Assembly (NCBI RefSeq): GCF_047511655.1
Contig: NC_133400.1
Span: forward strand, 37,650,001 to 37,714,000
DNA length: 64,000 nucleotides
Direction: 5' to 3'
Source of the DNA: Castor canadensis
Taxonomy: Eukaryota > Chordata > Mammalia > Rodentia > Castoridae
How positions within the stretch are numbered: position 1 is the first letter of the stretch; every line of letters starts with the position of its first letter. The translations under genes were made by a program, and so were the position numbers. This document shows, piece after piece, positions 1 to 16,760 of the stretch. Below the pieces are notes generated by a model. That model did not search any database, was not told where the DNA came from, and saw only the letters and a program-made list of their open reading frames with translations.

Positions 1-73
1 AATCTCAAGAAGATGAGTCTTTGGGAATGGAAGGATAACAGAAAGGAAAAAAGAAAAAAACAAAATAAAAAAC

Positions 74-248
74 CTGCTAGAAGCCAGGAGGCAGCAGTTC
101 CAGGCCAAACCCTACAGTCAGTGAGACCCCATCTCCAATTAATCAGAGCAAAATGGACTGGAGGTGTGGCTCAACTGGTACAGCACATTCATTGCAAGTG
201 TGAATCCCTGAGTTCAAACCACAGTCCCACAAAAACAAAAAACAGTTC
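74..248 (+). mobile_element. Composite SINE, sense
   Basis: A degraded 7SL-like part (AAGCCAGGAGGCAG) precedes GGACTGGAGGTGTGGCTCAA (box A) and GAGTTCAAACCAC (box B). Confidence 0.75.
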
Positions 249-257
249 TTGAAAAGA

Positions 258-322
258 TTTTTTTTTTTTTTTGGTGGTACTGCTAGACAGGCATTCTACC
301 ATTTGAGTCACTCTGCCAGACA
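258..322 (-). mobile_element. SINE fragment, antisense, truncated
   Basis: Poly-T then GGTGGTACTGCTAGACAGGC; box B is missing. It faces the preceding SINE tail to tail. Confidence 0.75.
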
Positions 323-526
323 AACTGGTCTTAATAACAACACAGCCCTCCCCACTCAAGAAAATGCCTGCATTTGCTTACTTCCTGAGGAGGTGAGGCA
401 GATTTTATTGCTTTATGTTAGCAAATCTGTAATTGGATTGGAAAACCAGGAGTTGGGAGGATCTCACATGATTTCTTAATTCTTTAGTGTCCAAACATCC
501 AGAGCACCAGCCATCCCCACTCCCTA

Positions 527-1000
<474 letters not shown>

Positions 1001-1050
1001 AGGTTCTTGGCACCGTGTATATAGCATGTAGTTGAAGACTCAATACGGCC

Positions 1051-1948
1051 TTGTTAGCATTTTTAATATTTTCAAACAGTAGTCCCCAAACTGACACTGT
1101 CTCAGAATTAGTCTAACTCCAGCCTGAAACCCTGATTTAGATTCTGTCTTATCAATAAGCATCAGTTGCCATGGCTGTACAGACCCCTATACAGGGAATG
1201 GATGAAATGGGATAAAAATACCCATCCACTGCCACCAGATGGCACTTCAACCTGTTTTCAAAACTGAGCAGGGCACATGTTTTGTAGGATTCCTGAGAAA
1301 CCAGGCCATGACAATCAATGGGGTGTTGGTGGAGGTGTCAATAATTCACGGAATAAGTTAAACCCTTTTCAGGGAGAGTCTCCACCTTACACATGGGCAT
1401 ATGTACTGTCTCAGGTTCAGTTCCTTGCTGCAAGAACGTCTCTATGTTGGAAGTGCAATGACTCAATTCTGTTCACTGAATCTTGTGGACACCTCCCTAT
1501 CCTTTTCCTGGCCCAATACTCTGTTTCTCAGGAGATGGAAAGGGTGGTCTTGACAGCAGAAGAAATAGAAGATGGCTGTGTTTTAGGGCTGGAGTGCCAA
1601 AAAGACATTTGAAAATCCCAAATATCAAAAGAATGCACTCAAAGCAGGCCAACCACTTACTTATTATCTCTGGGCCTGTTTCTTGATAGCTCCAATAAGA
1701 GCTGGGAAAAGAAGTACTCAACATCAAAAACAAGAGCTTCTAAGGTCAAGAGGCAAAGGTAGCCCCAATAACAAAGAAAAGGCCAGATAGCACACCACTC
1801 CCTGAATAGGGAGAATAAAAGGGCTAAGCCCTGGAGGAGCATGCCAAAAATGAATGGAGGACCAGGGGAGAAGAAGTGGCTTGGATGGGGGGTTAGCCAT
1901 GGATTGGGGACTGGGGGACTGGTTGCATCGAGAGATCTGTGGTTGCCT
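1051..1948. other. GPT2 intron 4, unassigned
   Basis: No repeat family or conserved element recognised. Small open frames here carry no known domain. Confidence 0.5.
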
Positions 1949-2040
1949 TCTTTTTTTTTCTTTAGTGATGGAGATGGAACCCAGGGCCTCTATATGCTAG
2001 GTAGAGCAGTTACCTTTTCTCTCACCTCCTAAACAGCTCC
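1949..2040 (-). mobile_element. tRNA-derived SINE, antisense
   Basis: GATGGAACCCAGGGCCTC after a T tract; ID-like box B variant. Confidence 0.8.
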
Positions 2041-2094
2041 CTCACATATACTAGGCTCTTCTTGGAAAGGTCAAAGTTTAAGCTTAAGAATACT

Positions 2095-2405
2095 GAGTCA
2101 TGTGCCCTTCCTACTTCACCCCTTTCAATGGCTCCCTATAGTTCTTAGGACAATGACTAAATCCTGAGTAATGGCTTTTAAGGGCTTCAGGGTTCAGTCA
2201 TTATCTTCTTCCCAGCTCTGTTTTTGGTACTCCCCTTCACTGTGTGCTCATTTACCTTGGCTCTCCATTTCCAAATGCTAAGCTCCTGAGGTCTCAAGGC
2301 CTCTGTACACATTGACCTTTGGCTCAGAACGCACTCCCTCTTCCACCCTCTCCAGTTTACCATGTATTCTTCAGCCTTGCTCAGAAAATCCTTCCTGACC
2401 CTATC
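2095..2405 (+). mobile_element. L2 fragment
   Basis: AATGGCTCCCTATAGTTC, CCTCTGTACACATTGACC and AAAATCCTTCCTGACC follow the L2 3' consensus order. Confidence 0.6.
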
Positions 2406-2701
2406 TGAGCAGGCCAGAGTCCCTGTTGCCCCCTACTATTGCACTTTGTACTTTTCTTCTATAGAAGAGAAACTGAAAACTTGTGATACAACTTTTATTT
2501 ATATGGTATCAATACTGGTCTGCCCAGCACTAGTGCATAGGCAGAGGCCAAAGGATGTGTTTAATTGCTCAAAGTGTCTTAGCAGAGAAGGAAGGTCAGT
2601 ATATGCTGAGTAACAGAAAGGCCAATGTGTCCCACAGCTCCTCTCCAGCTGGACTCCTGGATTCTAGAAGGAAACCAAGGCTCCAGTGGTATCCAGGCTC
2701 A

Positions 2702-3016
<315 letters not shown>

Positions 3017-3164
3017 CTAGAGACAAGATGTCTGGCTTCACAGAATCAGGGTGACAGCCACATAATTAACTGGGGGGGAAGGAGAACAGCAGGGTGTCTA
3101 AAGCGGGGCTCAAGGCTCTGGAATTATGGCAAGCTGCTTAACCATTTATCTGGGCTTCATTCAC

Positions 3165-3262
3165 ACATTCACATATCCTTTCATCCATCCAGCCAGCCAC
3201 TCACTATTACTGAACACCTACCAGGTTAAGCATCAGTTAAGCATTATTCCAGGCCCTGGTTT
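3165..3262. mobile_element. Old LINE (L2/L3-like) fragment
   Basis: CATCCATCCAGCCAGCCACT, TACTGAACACCTACCAGG; family uncertain. Confidence 0.4.
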
Positions 3263-3560
3263 CTAATGAGTCAAATGGTGCTCATATCTGGAATTTATAC
3301 ATGTTCAGCAGAAGCCATTAGATATCGGGATTCTATGCTTTTATTACAGTTACTACACATAGTTCTACATAATTGAGAGAGCTGGGTCAACACTTGTGCT
3401 CCAACAGTCTAGAGTCCTGACCAACATCAACTGCAGATCCCCGGGGCTGCTAGTCATGCTCCCCCACCCCACAACCCTACCCTATGTCAAGAATATCTTT
3501 AGGCTGCCATTTAGGATTAAGGTCAGGCCACTGTTTACATGACACTTAAAACAGGAAAAA

Positions 3561-3867
3561 TGCCAGTACCAGTGGCTCATGCCTGTTATCCTAGCTACTT
3601 GAGAAGCTCAGATAGGGAGAATTATGGTTCAAGGACAACCTGGGTTAAAAGTTTGCAAGACCCCGATCTCAACCAATAGCTGGAGCTATGGTGGGAAGCA
3701 TAAAATAGGAGAATGCAGTCCAGGTCAGTCAGGGCAAAAAGCAAGACCCTCTCTCAAAAATACCAGAGAAAAAAGGGCTGGAGGTGTGGCTTAAGTGGTA
3801 GAACACCTGCTTAATAAGCATGAAGCTCTTGAGTTCAAACCCCAGTGTCACCAGAAAAAAAAAAAAA
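3561..3867 (+). mobile_element. Composite SINE, long form, sense
   Basis: A 7SL-like left part (GCTCATGCCTGTTATCCTAG), a middle of about 100 bp, then the tRNA-like right part with GAGTTCAAACCCC and a 14-base A tail. A good full-length representative. Confidence 0.85.
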
Positions 3868-4097
3868 GGCAAAACCGGTCAATGGTGTGGAAAGTAAGAA
3901 CAGCAGAAAAGACTCTAGGATAGAGTATTCTGACTGGGAAGGAGTACAAAGGAGCCTTCTGGGGTGCTTCACTGGGGTTCTATATAGGTATGTGTACGTA
4001 ACTAGAAGTGGTTCAAGCTACACATTAATAATTGTATGTGTGTTGTGGTTTTCTTTCTTCTGTTTTTCTTTGTATATGTTTTAATTCCATAAAAGTG

Positions 4098-4180
4098 TTT
4101 TTTTGTGTGTGGTACTTGGGATGAAACCCAGGGCCTCACACGTTAGGCAAGCACTCACCACTGAGCAACATCCCCAGCCC
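4098..4180 (-). mobile_element. ID-like SINE, antisense
   Basis: GGGATGAAACCCAGGGCCTC to CATCCCCAGCCC; tRNA-Ala style. Confidence 0.8.
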
Positions 4181-4211
4181 TCAAATTTTTTAAAAATGTC
4201 AAGCCACTATG

Positions 4212-4287
4212 TGTTTTTGTTTCCTTACAAACTAGGACTTTGCACATGCTAGGTAAGCACTCTATCACTGAGCTACATTCCCAGCCC
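4212..4287 (-). mobile_element. ID-like SINE, antisense, second copy
   Basis: TGCTAGGTAAGCACTCTATC to CATTCCCAGCCC, only 31 bp from the preceding copy and in the same direction. Confidence 0.7.
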
Positions 4288-4985
4288 TTGCCACTGTTTT
4301 TAAAATAAGTTGGAAGTTGGTAAGATCCCTCTGGAAGACTCAAACTGGTGAGAATTCTCTGAGTACACCAGGTTGCTGGGAGGAAAAACAGGTTTTTCAT
4401 TGCATGTGTACTCACATACACACTGACTATATATATTTATTGTATATGAATATTGTATATTCATTACATATGTATACAATACCTTTTGAATGTCATACCA
4501 TATTTAAAGAAAATCAGTCTACCATATAACTTTGTATGACTACAGCAAAACCACTACCAGGAGACAGGATGAGGCTCTAGGAAGACAAAGACTCTTCTCT
4601 GGAACCTCCACACCTATTAGTTCAGGTCTGGAACCCAGGAAAAACAGTTAAACGCTCTGAAATGAAGAAGCGCCTGCTCTGGTTCTGCCTCAGCCTCTCT
4701 ACATAGCACTGACTGGGCTCACCCCATCTTCTCCTTTCCCTCCCACCAGTTGTAAAATGAGGGGCTGGACCAATACTCTGAGATGCCAAGTAGCAAACAT
4801 TAACATGTATCAGCACTTTTGTTACACTATCTTTGGTATTCTAATAAACTTGAAGTTTTTCATAAACTAAAAGGAGAGTACCTGTGTGGAAATGCTGTTG
4901 TTAGAGAACCCTTTCCCTAGTAGGTAATTTGTTTGATATTTCTGAGTTTCCAAAACCTTCCAGGACTCCCTGTTTCCCTCTGTCC

Positions 4986-5068
4986 TTATTTTTCCAGCAC
5001 TGGAGTTTGAACTCATGGTCTCACACTTGCTAGGCAGGTGCTCTTACTGCTTTAGTCACTGTCAGCCC
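4986..5068 (-). mobile_element. tRNA-derived SINE, antisense
   Basis: GCACTGGAGTTTGAACTC and TTGCTAGGCAGGTGCTC. Confidence 0.8.
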
Positions 5069-5149
5069 TCCCTCTGCCTTCTTTCAATGCTCCCTCCCCT
5101 AAACACCCTCAAGCTATAGGGTCTGGACATCCCATTCCACCCAGGGTTT

Positions 5150-5330
5150 CTCTTCTTTCTCTCTCCAAGTCCTGCTGCCTCCTTGGATTCCCTGTAAGTT
5201 CTTACATTTTCCCAAGGAGGCTCCTAGGCTTCTTTCTGTCTTTTGATATTCTGTTGTGCTCCAACCAACATTGCCCTTCAAGGTTCATTTCTAATGTGTC
5301 TTCAGAGAGACTTCCCTGAGGATTCTGCCC
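5150..5330 (+). mobile_element. L2-like fragment
   Basis: TGTGTCTTCAGAGAGACTTC and CCTGAGGATTCTGCCCC, plus a CT-rich left part. Confidence 0.45.
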
Positions 5331-5442
5331 CACTCCCAACTTCTCTCCTGAACTGGAAGTTCTCCAATTATTTTATACAGAAGCCTGGCTTTCCCACATT
5401 GACGGTAAGTTCCTTGAGGGCTGAGAATTTCTTCTATGCATT

Positions 5443-5630
5443 GTTTTATTTTTGGCAGTACTGGGGTTTGAACTCATAGAACCTCACACTTGTTAGGCAG
5501 GCACGCTACCACTTTTTTGTGTTAGGCATTTTTTGAGTATTACTTGCCCAGGCTGGCAATGAACCATGATCCTCCTGATCTCTGCCTCCTGAGTAGCTAG
5601 GATTACAGGTGTGAGCCACTGGATCCCAGC
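5443..5630 (-). mobile_element. Composite SINE, antisense
   Basis: TACTGGGGTTTGAACTC followed by 7SL-like GCCTCCTGAGTAGCTAGG and ATTACAGGTGTGAGCCAC; the central junction is shortened. Confidence 0.85.
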
Positions 5631-10077
<4,447 letters not shown>

Positions 10078-10179
10078 TTAAAAGAACTCTCAGACCCTGA
10101 TTCCCGAGGTCAAGTAGTGTTCCCAAGAATGTTAATACTCGGTCTTATTTTGAGCCTTAGCAAGTGTCAAACCCTTGAC

Positions 10180-10372
10180 ATGGCTGGTTCCATTTAACCT
10201 TCAAGACCACTCCAGAAGGAAGTTGTATTTATCTTGTTCTACAGATAAGGAAACAGTCTGCAAAAGGCTGAGTAACTTGTCCAATGTCACATATTTGATA
10301 AATACAAGCAAGCACTGGGATTTGAACTCAGAAAGCAAGATCATTCTTAACCATCATGCTCCACTGCCTCTC
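10180..10372 (+). mobile_element. MIR element
   Basis: ACAGATAAGGAAACAGTCTG, GTAACTTGTCCAATGTCACA and GGGATTTGAACTCAGA in consensus order. Confidence 0.8.
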
Positions 10373-10470
10373 TTTCCTGAAAGGCTGGAAGAGCTTTTCT
10401 GGCCAGCTGGGATGTCCTGAGACAGCTGCAAGCCCATGGCCTGTCACCTCATGGTATGTCTAAAGAAGGC

Positions 10471-10700
10471 TCTGGGGGCTGCACATGGTGTTCCACACTT
10501 GCTACTTAGGAGGTGGAAATAGGGGGATCGTGGTCAGAGTCCAACCCTACAAAAGATGTGATACCCTATCTGAAAAACAGACTAAAAACAAATGGGATGG
10601 GGGGAGGGGGAGGGTAGCTCAAGTGAGTGAGCACTTGCCTAGTAAGCATAAAGCCCTGAGTTCAAAACCCAGTGAAGAAGAAGAAAGAAGGAGGATAAGG
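10471..10700 (+). mobile_element. Composite SINE, sense, diverged
   Basis: TACTTAGGAGGTGGAAAT then AGCACTTGCCTAGTAAGC and GAGTTCAAAACCC; ends in a GAAGAA-rich tail. Confidence 0.75.
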
Positions 10701-11370
10701 AGGAGAGGGCAGCAGCTCTAGGGCAAATGTGGTGGGAGAGCAGCAGGGGTCAACAGAGAAAGAAAGGACCCCAGACTCTGACCCTTGCCCCCAAGCACAG
10801 CTCTACTTCAACAGCTTAAGTAAATAGCCAGTGAACAGCGAGTTCCCCATCCTCTCCAGAAAACATCCAGCCACAGGGAAGTCTCAGGGTTATTCTCCAG
10901 CAACCCTGATTACAAAATATACAATATGGACTAATTTTCATATTTAAAAAAGAGCAGCAAAACAGAAAAATTAAAGAACAAAATTGTGGCCACTGTCTGA
11001 GCAATGTGTGTAACACCAAAAAGAGATCACAGAGAGAGGAGTCACTGGGAGACACCTCAGCTGCTGTAAAGGCAAAACAAAAACAAAAACAGAGGACTGT
11101 GGAGACAGGGAAATATGAGAGTTCCATGCAACTCCCAGATAAACCCAGAATTAGCTCCTGGAAGAACTGGAATGACAACAGGTTCAAGGACCTCCCAGGT
11201 GGCTGAAATAATCTGAGATAAACAGTGTGAACCAGGAAAAAGGAGGGAGAGGGGGGAGGGCAAGGAGGCTTCAGTGCCAAGAGGTGGCCCAGGTGGGAAA
11301 GCCTGGCCACCTTTCCATTTCCAGGTGCCCATTCCCAAAAGGTATCCCAGACACACAATTCTATGATTTT

Positions 11371-11563
11371 GTGGGGGTTTTTTTTGTGGGCCTGGAGTTT
11401 GAACTCAGGGCTTTGTCCTTGCAAAACAGGCACTCTACCACTTGAGCCATGCCTCTAGTCCACTTTGCTCTGGTTATTTTGGAGATGAGATTTCATGAAC
11501 TATTTGCCTGGGTTGGCCTGGAACTTCAATACTCCTGATCTCAGCCTCCCAAGTAGCTAGGAG
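11371..11563 (-). mobile_element. Composite SINE, antisense
   Basis: GGAGTTTGAACTCAGGGC, CACTCTACCACTTGAGCC, then 7SL-like CCTGATCTCAGCCTCCCAAG. Confidence 0.85.
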
Positions 11564-12909
11564 ACTACTGTTTAAAATATACACCTTAAATAAAAATCAG
11601 TGGGCTTGAGAGACAAAAGCAGTTGCCAAACAACTTTCCTGAGCCTAGTTTGCCATTCCTAAGTGAGGAGGCATGGTAGGCTAAGCAAAACAACACAGAA
11701 ATGGCCTTGAGGCATTTCTTCATACATTGAGATTAAGCCTTTGAAAGTTATGGGGGGGGCAGCAGCAGGAGAGCCCCTAAAAGCCTCCCCCTGCCACTTC
11801 AGGCTGGCCAACCTGGAGAGTTTCCTGGGACATCAACAAGCAGCCAAAGCAGGTGGTAGTACTACTCACTGTACCAGCTAGGCTAGGGGTGAGAACAGGC
11901 ACCCTGGAGAGACTCAGGCTGCAGGCCTGTGGCCCAAGGACTCATCCCATAAGCAGAAGCCAAGAAGCCTAGCAATGGGGTTAATTACTCAAGTCACTGT
12001 GTGCAAAGTGACAGGCTTAGCCCACCCTTTGGCACTGGTCTGGGCTCTTGGCTCGGGGCCCTCCATTAATATGACTGAACTGCCACAGGTCTACAGCTAG
12101 CTGAACACAGGTGATTTCTCTGGTGTGTGCAGAGCCCATTCTTAGGTAAGCTGTAAATGTGTTCCAGCTGTGAGAGCCAGGAACTAACACACAGCTGCAG
12201 GCCCTGGACCCTAGGCCAGCACAATACAGGAAGAGAACAATCTTTGGAACAGAGCCCTGGATGTTCCTTTCCTGCACAGTGTCAGCCAATGCAGGACCTG
12301 TCAACACAGAGCCTGGGAACATCGGGCATCTCTTTTCTTAGGTCTTGATGCCTACAGATCCTGGACAATTCGCTATGATGGATGAGCTGGGGGGCAGAAA
12401 ACTGGCTCCCTTGAATAGGAAAGAGGACCAGCCTACCCAGTCAATAGCAATCGCTAGGAGAAGACTCTTCTGGGCACACCAGGTCTACATAGGCTGAGGA
12501 ATACCAAAGAGCCCTGGGCAGACTCCTGACTCTAGGGACTGGTCTAGGCTTGGTAGGTACACCCCATGATGACATTGCCCCAGCCCAGTCCAATCCCTGA
12601 GGCCAGGTCAAAGGGACTGAAAAGCATATAGTATCTTGGTTTTCTCTAACAGCATTCTAGAACCCACATGTCTAGTGCTCCTGCACATCCCATCCAGAAT
12701 GGCCTTCCCTCATGGCACTAAGGGAAGGTCCTACCCAAGAAGGGCTCCCTTCCTACTACTTTGGCTCAGGCAGGGGTCAGGGGAGTAAGTCCCCCAAGCT
12801 CTGGGGAGTGGATGGCATATTTCAGAGGGTATTAGTGGGGAGAAGAAATTTATCATTGACCTTCCCAGCCCAGAGGCCCAGCATCACTGATAGTCAAGGG
12901 ACTAATGGA
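11564..12909. other. GPT2 intron 1, unique part
   Basis: No repeat recognised over 1.3 kb. No coding signal. Confidence 0.45.
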
Positions 12910-12969
12910 TGATTCTAATAGGCATATGGCAAAGCAAAGGAAATAATCAAAAATGAAAAGGCAACCTAC

Positions 12970-13066
12970 TGGGGCTGGTAGAGTAGCTAGAGTGGTAGAG
13001 TACCTGCCTAGCAATCATGAAGCACTGAGTTCAAATCCCAGTACTGCCAAAAAAAGAAGAAAAAAA
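12970..13066 (+). mobile_element. tRNA-derived SINE in L1, with target duplication
   Basis: AAAAGGCAACCTAC on both sides (12956-12969 and 13067-13080); box B GAGTTCAAATCCC. Confidence 0.85.
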
Positions 13067-13324
13067 AAAAGGCAACCTACAGAATGGGAACATATGCAAA
13101 CTATATATCTGAGAAGGGGTTAATATCCAAAATATATTAAAAGACTTAAACTCTATAGAACAAAAATAAACCAATTAAAAAAATGGGCAAACAATCTAAA
13201 TAGACATTTTTCCAAAGACATAAAAAATGACTAACAGAAGAGGGGCTCAACACCACTAACCTAACGTAATCAAAGCAGATAAGATCACATCTGTTAGGAA
13301 GCCTATCGTTAAAAAGTAAAAAAA

Positions 13325-13404
13325 TGCTGTGGGTATGGCTCAAGTGGTAGAGCTCCAGCTAGCAAGCACAAAGCCCTGAGTTCAAACCCCAGTACCGACA
13401 AAAA
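13325..13404 (+). mobile_element. tRNA-derived SINE in L1
   Basis: GCTCAAGTGGTAGAGC and GAGTTCAAACCCC intact; tail has AAAAAGT in common with the left flank. Confidence 0.8.
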
Positions 13405-13490
13405 GTCAAAAAGTAATTATTGCCTTGTATGTGGTAAATATAAACCATTTTGGGAAATTGTGTGGAGTTTCCCCAATAAATTAAATAGAT

Positions 13491-13600
13491 AAGCTGGATG
13501 TAGTGTCACATACCTATAAGCTTAGCACTGAAGGTGAGGTAGGAGGATCACAAGTTCAAGGCCAGCCTGGGCTACATAGTGAGACCCTGTCAAGAGAGGA
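13491..13600 (+). mobile_element. 7SL/B1-like SINE, sense
   Basis: AGGAGGATCACAAGTTCAAG, CCAGCCTGGGCTACATAGTG. No tRNA-like half; tail runs into a GGGGA repeat. Confidence 0.85.
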
Positions 13601-13665
13601 GGGGAGGGGAGAGGAGGGGAGGGGAGGGGAGGGGAGGAAAGGAGAGGAAAGAGAGGAGAGAGACA
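13597..13665. repeat. GA-rich simple repeat, (GGGGA)n type
   Basis: Grew from the tail of the B1-like SINE before it. Confidence 0.9.
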
Positions 13666-13750
13666 GAACTACTGCAAGATCCAGCAATCCCACTTTTGAG
13701 TACATAGCTAAAGGAAATGAAATCAGTATCTCAAAGAGATGTACATTTCT

Positions 13751-13838
13751 GTGCTGGCAGCATGGCTCAAGTAATAGAATAACTACCTAACAAGCTCAAG
13801 GCCCTGAGTTCAAACCATAGCACCACACAAAAAGAAAA
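13751..13838 (+). mobile_element. tRNA-derived SINE in L1
   Basis: GCATGGCTCAAGTAATAGAA and GAGTTCAAACC; older than its neighbours by divergence. Confidence 0.75.
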
Positions 13839-14334
13839 ATGTACACTGCAGCCATTGTTCATAATATGGAATTTATTTATGTGGAATAAACCTTAGCATC
13901 TGTCAACAAATGAATGGAGAAAGAAAATATGGTATTTATATGGATTCAGCAATATAAAGATGGAAATTCTGACATTGGAGACATAAGACAAACCTGGAGG
14001 ACATTGTGCTAAGTGAAAGTTGGATACAGAAAGACAAATATGTTATGATCTCACATACATATGAAATCTAAACAACTTGAACTGACAGAGGTAGAGAGTA
14101 GGTGGTGGGTGCCAGGAATTGGGAGTAATGGGGAAACATGGGTGAAATGGAAATAGACTTTCAGTTATAAGATGAGTAAGTTCTGGAGAGCTAATGTACA
14201 GCATAGTAACTACAGCTAATAATACTAAATTGTTTACTTGGAATTTGCTAAGATGATAGATGTCAAATGTTCTCATCCCTTCCCCCACACAAAAGTAACT
14301 ATGTGTGATGATGGGTGTGTAAATTGTGGTAATC

Positions 14335-14340
<6 letters not shown>

Positions 14341-14397
<57 letters not shown>
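14341..14397. repeat. (TA)n microsatellite
   Basis: About 28 uninterrupted TA units within the L1 3' UTR. Confidence 0.98.
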
Positions 14398-14400
<3 letters not shown>

Positions 14401-14884
14401 GTTGTACATCTTGAATATACATAATTTCTATTTGTCAACTATACCTTAATAAACTGGGGGAAAAAACAGGAACAAGACAGTTTCCTTGTGCAAGGAGTGT
14501 TCTTGTTATTTCATAAGACACATGGACAGGAAGGCCAGGTAGAGTGATTACACCCCCAAAAACCTCCTTTTTGTTCAACAAATACCTCCAATACAGAAAA
14601 AGGAAAAAAAAAAAAAAAAAGAAAACCAAAATAAATACTTATTGATAACTCATAATCATGCCGTTGTAACATGAAGACAAGAAGTGAAGAGTACAAGGAA
14701 GGGGGTGAACAGGGAGTGAGAAAGACATCATGTCAGGCCCCAGAAACCATCTGTGAAAACTCCAACACCTCCTGACACCAAATGGGCAAAGAATTCGACT
14801 AGGGAAGGCAGAAAGTCCTATAAAGTGCTTCTGAAGGAGACTCTAGAGACAAAATCCAATTAGACCTTATAGGCCCTAACAATA

Positions 14885-14935
14885 AGTACATTTCATAGAG
14901 GAGGAAACTGAGGTCTAGCCCTGATATAAGACAGA
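14885..14935 (+). mobile_element. MIR core fragment
   Basis: TTCATAGAGGAGGAAACTGA and GGTCTAG only. Confidence 0.5.
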
Positions 14936-15114
14936 CAAGTCAGAAGAAACCCAAGAGGCAGCTACAGGTTTCCACAATTGAGAGATTAGGTGAGAGCTCA
15001 AGGGCTGCGTCTCCCAAGCACTAAAGCAGTGACACAGGCTAGGTGGCCCTTGAACTCTGGGGATCAGTGGGACAACTGTAGAGGCCAAGATTTGTTAGGC
15101 AGAAGCAGGGATGA

Positions 15115-15311
15115 GTGGCGGGTGCCAGTGGATCACCCCTGTAATCCTACTACTCAGAAGGATCACAGTTCAAAGCCAGCCCAGAAAAATAGTTTGTGAG
15201 ACTCTTATCTCAAAAAAACTCATCACAAAAAAAGGGCTGGTGGAGTGGCTCAAGGTATAGACCCTGAGTTCAAACCCCAGTACTGCCAAAAAAAAAAACC
15301 AAAAAAAAAAC
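15115..15311 (+). mobile_element. Composite SINE with target duplication
   Basis: GCAGGGATGA flanks it (15105-15114 and 15312-15321). The tRNA-like half is shortened in box A; A-rich tail with CC interruption. Confidence 0.85.
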
Positions 15312-15487
15312 GCAGGGATGAAAGCTTAATGATACCCAAATTGAATCATTCATGGCAGCAAGGCTGAGGCCCATGCAGAAAAAAGCAAGCCCCACAGTGT
15401 ATTCCCAGACCCAGAGAGATTCAGGAGAAAGAAAAGAAAAAAGGGACTCTCAGCACTTCTTAAGAAATTCTCATTAGTTTGAAAACA

Positions 15488-15578
15488 AAGACATGGAGTC
15501 TTGTCGTGTTGCCCTGGCTGGTCTGAAATCATGGGCTCATGTGATCCTCCTGCCTCAGCCTACTGAGGAGCTGGGCTA
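15488..15578 (-). mobile_element. 7SL/B1-like SINE, antisense
   Basis: GCCCTGGCTGGTCTGAAATC and TCCTCCTGCCTCAGCC. Confidence 0.75.
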
Positions 15579-16040
15579 AGACTGTTAACAAATTTAATTG
15601 GTTTCTAGCAGTTCAAAGCATTACCATTGCATAGGAAACTAGTTTTTTAAGAAATAAATAGGCTTCACTTTACAGAAGAGTAAACTAAGGCCAATGTACT
15701 CTAAATAACTTGCCAGAGGCCCACAGCACCTGAAGGCAGACAGGATGCAGGCCTGCAGCGTGGACAGGGCAAGGGGTCATCCTGTTGGAAGCCTACACTA
15801 GTTTTTCTTACTTGTTTTATTATTCCATTTTCCTTATTTTAAAGTAACATGTAAAGCTATGAAAATGACCAGCCATATTCTACCACTTGTGCTTGGCATA
15901 TCCATGGTCACCAATTTTACTTCTTGGTTAACAATAACAACAGCAGGGTGTTATCCTTACATTCTATTTTACCTGTGTTTACGTGCAAAACATGTTAACA
16001 ATACCAGTTTCCTGTTGCTAAATGTTTTGCCCTGTGTGTA

Positions 16041-16152
16041 CTTTTGTTTTGTTGAGACAGGGTTTGCTATGTTGCCGAGGCTGGTCTCAAGGAACTCTCC
16101 TGCCTTAATCTCCTAAATAGCTGGGATTATAGCATGCACCTCTGGACTTGGC
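16041..16152 (-). mobile_element. 7SL/B1-like SINE, antisense
   Basis: TTGAGACAGGGTTTGCTATG and AATAGCTGGGATTATAGCAT. Confidence 0.8.
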
Positions 16153-16694
16153 ATGTATATGTTTTTACAAATAGAAAAAGTAAAGCCATTCCTCTTCCAA
16201 GCCTCAGTCCCCACCCACAATGAGGCAAGCGAGAAAGAAGTAGGTCAAGGAATTGTCAGATCTTTTCAAAACTCCTTTAATTGCAGCTTATTTTTAAATG
16301 CTGCTCCCAATGAACACCGGGATCTGAAAAGCTAAGAAAGGTTCTCTACCTTTGAGTTGCTGTCAGGAAGAAAAAGGGCCTCCCTGAGAACAAATAGCCT
16401 GGGCTGGGGAAGAAAGGCTCCTTCCACCCTTAGCCTTCTCCCTTTTTCCTTCAGGCTTTTCATCAGTGGAGCAAAAAGGGTGAGCACTCAGTTTTGCTAG
16501 CCACCCTAAAGTCAAACACCAGAGCCATATGTCCAGCCAAACAACCTGTAACTGTTTGCAGAACACCTACTAAAACAATTCTATAAAGCAGCATAAAGAT
16601 CCTAGTACAACCAGGGGTCACCTCAGGTCTCCCAGGATACTTTGAGTTACAAAGCTCAGGACAGAGGGGAACACAGGGCCAGCCAGAATACTTC

Positions 16695-16760
16695 CCTCCT
16701 TCAAACTGGGAAACTGAGGCTCAGAGATGATATGAAATTTTACTTCAAGTCACCCTACTC
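16695..16760 (+). mobile_element. MIR core fragment
   Basis: AACTGGGAAACTGAGGCTCA. Confidence 0.55.

Larger units (their letters stand above)
12910..14460 (+). mobile_element. L1 3' region, sense, with nested SINEs
   Basis: Recognisable late ORF2 and 3' UTR sequence (GGGTTAATATCCAAAATAT; AAAATGGGCAAACAATCTAA; GTGAAAGTTGGATACAGAAA). It is broken by four SINE insertions and a TA repeat. All frames are interrupted, so it is dead. Lies in GPT2 intron 1, antisense to the gene. Confidence 0.88.

Noticed and set aside
10816-11433. 205-codon minus-strand open frame in GPT2 intron 1
   Set aside because: Its start overlaps a composite SINE, there is no domain, and composition is intron-like.
13597-13665. 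CRISPR-like or tandem array
   Set aside because: A short (GGGGA)n simple repeat with no spacers; no CRISPR array exists in this window.
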